Position numbers and translations under genes: made by a program. This document shows, in pieces, positions 8,315-10,812 of a DNA stretch of 10,812 bases. The DNA is taken from positions 1-10,812 of the forward strand of contig JASAOO010002836.1 of NCBI GenBank assembly GCA_030849075.1, in the 5' to 3' direction. The notes beneath the pieces are model-generated. The model had not been told where the DNA came from and did not search any database. It was given only the letters and a program-made list of their open reading frames with translations. The DNA is from Zelonia costaricensis. Its lineage: Eukaryota > Euglenozoa > Kinetoplastea > Trypanosomatida > Trypanosomatidae. Position 1 is the first letter of the stretch. Every line of letters starts with the position of its first letter.

Positions 8315-8367
8315 GTGTGTGTGTGTGGGGGGGGGATGTTGGCTTTGGCGTGTGTGTGTGGGGGGGT
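8315..8367. repeat. Paired (GT)n-Gn blocks
   Basis: Two similar units, (GT)n followed by a long G-run, at 8315-8335 (nine G) and 8350-8366 (seven G), separated by ATGTTGGCTTTGGC. G-rich sequence on the + strand is unusual in this otherwise C/T-rich spacer. A further G-rich segment lies just upstream at 8267-8285. Confidence 0.8.
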
Positions 8368-8710
8368 GCCAATCCGTTCCTGTGCCGATGTCTCGTTCAG
8401 AATGCACTCCCTGGGATTCGCCCTGTGCTCCGTTCATTTCGTGTCACTGTTCCGTTCACTGTCTGTTCAGGCGTGCGTATTGGCATTGACTTTTGACTGT
8501 TTTTCTCGTCTGGTGGTGGTGGTCTTTGTCCTTCTCTTCTCCGCCGCGCTTCCTGGAAGAGCCGTTCCACCTTCAGACATGCGTGTCTGTCACTCTCTCC
8601 CTCCCTGTCTCTCTGTGTGTGTTTGCGTGGTTGTGTGCGTACGTGCGCACGCTACGGCAGCCACTCGTCCTTTATTGTTTGAGTTTTTTCATGTCCTCGC
8701 GATGCTTCGA

Positions 8711-8711
8711 N
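8711..8711. other. Undetermined base (N)
   Basis: A single ambiguous base inside the long spacer, showing that the sequence is a draft in this area. No coding region is affected. It supports caution over one-base indels elsewhere, such as the G-run at 9873-9876. Confidence 0.99.
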
Positions 8712-8945
8712 CTGCGGTGTCGTACCGCTCCCCCCCCCCCCGCCTCCCCCTTCTTTTCACCTCACTCTGCCCACTCGTCTACAACGTCGCTGGGCGTCGG
8801 TTGCGTGCACGCGTGCAGGACCACTTGAGACGCCCCTCCCCGCCACACTCCCCCCCTCCGCAGCGTGCGGTGAGAGGGCCAGCGGACATCAAAACCCCCC
8901 AAAAAAGAAAATTGTTATGGGTGCACAAGACACGCACTATGGCCG

Positions 8946-9010
8946 CACACACGGACAAAACACAGCCACACACCCACCCACGCACACACCCACCCACCCA
9001 CACACCAACT
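8946..9010. repeat. CA/CCCA-rich low-complexity stretch
   Basis: Mixed CACA and CCCACC repeats following an A-rich island (8889-8913). Translations of this stretch are His/Thr/Pro runs with no coding character. Confidence 0.8.
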
Positions 9011-9539
9011 CACGGGTGGCCACTCAACGGCACGTCAGAGGCGTGACGAGCAGCCCCAGCATCCTCTGGCGCCGAGTCCGAGTGCACCGCCTGCATGACG
9101 GCGTCTGTGCGGCGTTATCCGTGTGTTGGTGTGTGTGTGTGTGATCTTTTTTAGAGCACCTCGTCCCCTCTCCGGGGAGGGGGGCGGCGGCGGCGCACGT
9201 GATTTTCTTGCTGCTGTCATGTCCCCCTCTGTCTCCCAGCTCATCCCTGTCTTCTGTGCCCTTCTGCTCGCCGCATCGCTGCGCGTCCGACTGAATGCTC
9301 GGCCATCTCTCTTACATGTCAGCGCTGTCGGGAGAGAGCGTGCTTATGTGTGTGTGTGTGTGTCTATCCCGCTCGCAGCACTTGCACGGGACAGGTAGAG
9401 AGAAACAACAACAAAAACGAAAACAGAAACTCAGTTGATGCGCACGGCCGCGCGTGTTCAGCTGCAGGGCCATCGCCATCCCCTACGTCTCTCTTCACCT
9501 TCCCTTTCCTTTGTTTATCTTTCGATCTCAACGACTGAG

Positions 9540-9716
9540 TGGGTGTGTGCGTGTGTGCAAGCGTTTCCGTATTGCTGTGTGTGCGCGTGGGTGTGTGCGT
9601 GTGCGTGTGTGCAAGTGCGTGTAGTCCATCTGTGTGTGTCCCCGCATCGATCTACCCCCTCTCTCTCCGTCTCTGCCTGAGTCGGAGTGTGTGTGTGTGT
9701 GTGTGTGCGTGTGCTT
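9540..9716. repeat. GT-rich repeat region
   Basis: Several imperfect GT/GTGC blocks: a GTGTGCAAG-type unit occurs at about 9552-9563 and again at about 9605-9617, and a purer (GT)n lies at 9685-9716. The last block falls inside the proposed leader of the ORF at 9830, and a CA block at 9771-9805 is complementary to it. Confidence 0.85.
9624..9681 (+). promoter_or_regulatory. Candidate spliced-leader acceptor for the small ORF
   Basis: The pyrimidine tract at 9653-9679 (C/T almost throughout) lies in an AG-free stretch from 9624 and ends at the AG at 9680-9681. The implied 148-nt leader has no ATG before 9830, so the small ORF would be the first reading frame of that message. Read by eye from base composition only. 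Confidence 0.45.
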
Positions 9717-9770
9717 GTACCTCCTTATCCAAAGACTTCTTACGTAAACCGGCGACGCCTCGGCCTAATC

Positions 9771-9805
9771 ACACACACAACACACACATACACAGGCACA
9801 CAAAC
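9771..9805. repeat. CA microsatellite complementary to the upstream GT block
   Basis: Imperfect (CA)n including CATACACAGG, starting about 55 bases after the GT block at 9685-9716. The two could form an imperfect stem just upstream of the start codon at 9830. Confidence 0.85.
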
Positions 9806-9829
9806 GTACATCCCCTTTAACAAGCGAAA

Positions 9830-9907
9830 ATGCAGGAGATCATCAACGTCGTGAAGGATGCGGTGCGCTATTGGGGAGTGGCACATCACCACGCACGTGG
9901 GTGGTGA
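9830..9907 (+). CDS. Small ORF of unknown function, possibly frameshifted
   Basis: A 25-codon ORF that I do not recognise. Its first 15 codons (MQEIINVVKDAVRYW) use mostly G/C-ending codons (ATC, AAC, GTC, GTG, AAG, GCG, CGC), like a real trypanosomatid gene, whereas the tail (GVAHHHARGW) looks random. If the GGGG run at 9873-9876 had one G fewer, the reading would continue through codons at 9877-9944 (GAG TGG CAC ATC ACC ACG ...) to a TGA at 9945-9947, giving 38 residues with better composition. It is the first ATG after the acceptor candidate at 9680-9681. It could be a short conserved protein, a gene remnant, a sequencing error in a small gene, or chance. No membrane segment or known motif is visible. 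Confidence 0.3.
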   Translation: MQEIINVVKDAVRYWGVAHHHARGW

Positions 9908-9947
9908 AGGTGGACTGGAGACGCGCGCCGTGTCTCTCAAGGGATGA

Positions 9948-10812
9948 GGAAAGGGAGGGAGGGAGGAGGAGGCAAGACGGTCAGTCGGTTCGAGGGAGTG
10001 AAGGAGGCGACGGGGCGTGGGCGGGAAGAGAGTGGTGGACCACCGCCGCCCCCACTTCCTCTACTCTTCGCTCCCCTCGCCGCCTCTCCCGCGAGGACCG
10101 AGGTGACAGCGGAGCCGCAGTGGAGGTGTCGTGGCGTCTCGAGTACGCAACGCATTCCGCCTCCCCTCCTCCCCTCTTTCTCCCTCCCCCCTTTCACCTC
10201 CCGCACTTGCTGATCCACGTGTGTCGCCGAACACGGTGAATGGGGGGTCGCGGTGGCAATGTCCTGGCCCAGAGGCGTGCCGCATCAAGCCCACATCAAG
10301 CCCGTGCCCGCCAGCATGCGAGCTGGAGTTACCTGCCACCACGCTCACGAACCCACTACCCCTCCCCCCTCTCTGCCTCTCCTCCCTTGTGGCACTTTCT
10401 ACTTCATTGTTGCCCTTTGCGCACGCTTCGCACGGGCGCCGGGCGTCAGTGCCCAATAGCACATCAACGTGAATCAACAGCCGTGTCTTCACATACACAC
10501 ACACACAAACCAATTCACATCCTACGATCACGAAAAGGAGTTCGGAGGTCAGCACATCTCTCGCGCTTACTGTTTCTCCTCGCTCCCCTCCTTGAGCCTC
10601 TACACACCACTTTGCCCCGCGCCCCGCCGCTTCTCACCCCCCGCTGCCCCTCCCAACCTCCCCTCCCTTCCCCTTTCCCTCCCTGCGCTTCCACATCTCC
10701 TGTGCCTCATCTGTTGTTGCTGCTTTGATTGACCTTTCTTCTATTGTAGTCTTGCTGCTGCTCGCTTCTCCTGCCTTTTTCTGGCCGGCATCATCGCCGC
10801 CCATCATACCCG
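9948..10812 (+). other. Spacer leading to a gene beyond the window end
   Basis: No supported gene. The stretch starts with a purine block (AGGG/AGG repeats, 9946-9972), followed by pyrimidine-rich DNA at 10154-10196. A short direct duplication (CATCAAGCCC twice) lies at 10283-10304 and a CA repeat at 10493-10509. From 10597 on it is C/T-rich. Open frames are Pro/Ser/Arg-rich and appear to be composition artefacts. Confidence 0.7.
10597..10749 (+). promoter_or_regulatory. Strong candidate spliced-leader acceptor for the next gene
   Basis: There is no AG dinucleotide from 10597 to 10747, with a dense pyrimidine tract at 10629-10690 and a second one (TTTCTTCTATTG) just before the AG at 10748-10749. 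The 63 bases after it contain no ATG, consistent with a leader whose coding region lies past the window. Confidence 0.55.

Larger units (their letters stand above)
7045..9829 (+). other. Long spacer: FA2H 3'UTR and upstream region of the small ORF
   Basis: No supported gene in 2.8 kb. Open frames here are short, follow repeats and lack Leishmania codon bias. The stretch holds the potential hairpin 7166-7276, a CA repeat at 8111-8131, (GT)nGn blocks at 8315-8367, the undetermined base at 8711, A-rich islands at 8889-8913 and 9397-9430, a CCCA/CA region at 8946-9010, a C/G inverted repeat at 9165-9182, GT repeats at 9129-9143, 9347-9363 and 9540-9716, and a CA block at 9771-9805. Leishmania 3'UTRs often carry degenerate SIDER retroposons. 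One could be hidden here, but I cannot recognise its signature by eye. Confidence 0.75.

Noticed and set aside
8315..9046. 243-codon + strand open frame crossing the N at 8711
   Set aside because: It reads through GT/G-run and CA repeats with an ambiguous residue, and has no coding signal.
7045..9829. Degenerate SIDER retroposon in the FA2H 3'UTR
   Set aside because: Plausible from context, but I could not recognise the diagnostic signature or target-site duplications, so it is not listed as a feature.
9981..9995. GGTTCGAGG, resembling a tRNA B box
   Set aside because: No A box, acceptor stem or anticodon arm can be drawn around it.

Overview
The window looks like nuclear DNA of a trypanosomatid flagellate, most probably Leishmania or a close relative (Leptomonas, Crithidia). 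Coding stretches are intronless and very GC-rich at third codon positions. They are separated by kilobase-scale spacers full of CA/GT microsatellites, C-runs and long pyrimidine tracts ending in AG, the hallmark of spliced-leader trans-splicing. No promoter, ribosome-binding site, CRISPR array, tRNA, rRNA or recognisable transposase gene was seen. All supported genes lie on the + strand, as in one directional polycistronic cluster.

Layout. (1) 1-261: spacer and leader with a CA repeat. (2) 262-3168: a 968-residue protein, rich in Ala/Arg/Ser, whose conserved islands match in order the Rubicon homology (RH, DUF4206) domain of the Rubicon/PLEKHM1/DEF8 family. In other eukaryotes this domain binds GTP-RAB7 and works in late endosomes and autophagy. 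Long low-complexity inserts separate the islands, and the last zinc-binding piece appears to be missing. (3) 3169-5637: 2.5 kb spacer with CA/GT repeats, then more than 1 kb of pyrimidine-rich DNA holding the splice acceptors of the next gene. (4) 5638-7044: a 468-residue fatty acid 2-hydroxylase (FA2H/Scs7 type), with an N-terminal cytochrome b5 domain and a C-terminal histidine-box di-iron hydroxylase. (5) 7045-9829: 2.8 kb spacer with a strong potential hairpin in the FA2H 3'UTR, repeated (GT)nGn blocks, A-rich islands, one undetermined base, and a GT/CA inverted pair just before a small ORF. (6) 9830-9907: a 25-codon ORF with good codon choice at its start. One base fewer in a GGGG run would extend it to 9947. 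(7) 9948-10812: spacer ending in a 151-base AG-free pyrimidine-rich run and an AG at 10748-10749, probably the acceptor of a gene beyond the window.

The two large genes have no obvious shared pathway (endolysosomal trafficking and sphingolipid fatty acid hydroxylation). Trypanosomatid neighbours are co-transcribed whatever their function, so adjacency says little. The best candidate for something little described is the RH-domain protein; next are the repeated purine-then-pyrimidine arms after the stop codons and the small ORF at 9830. Names rest on motif reading from memory; no database search was run.
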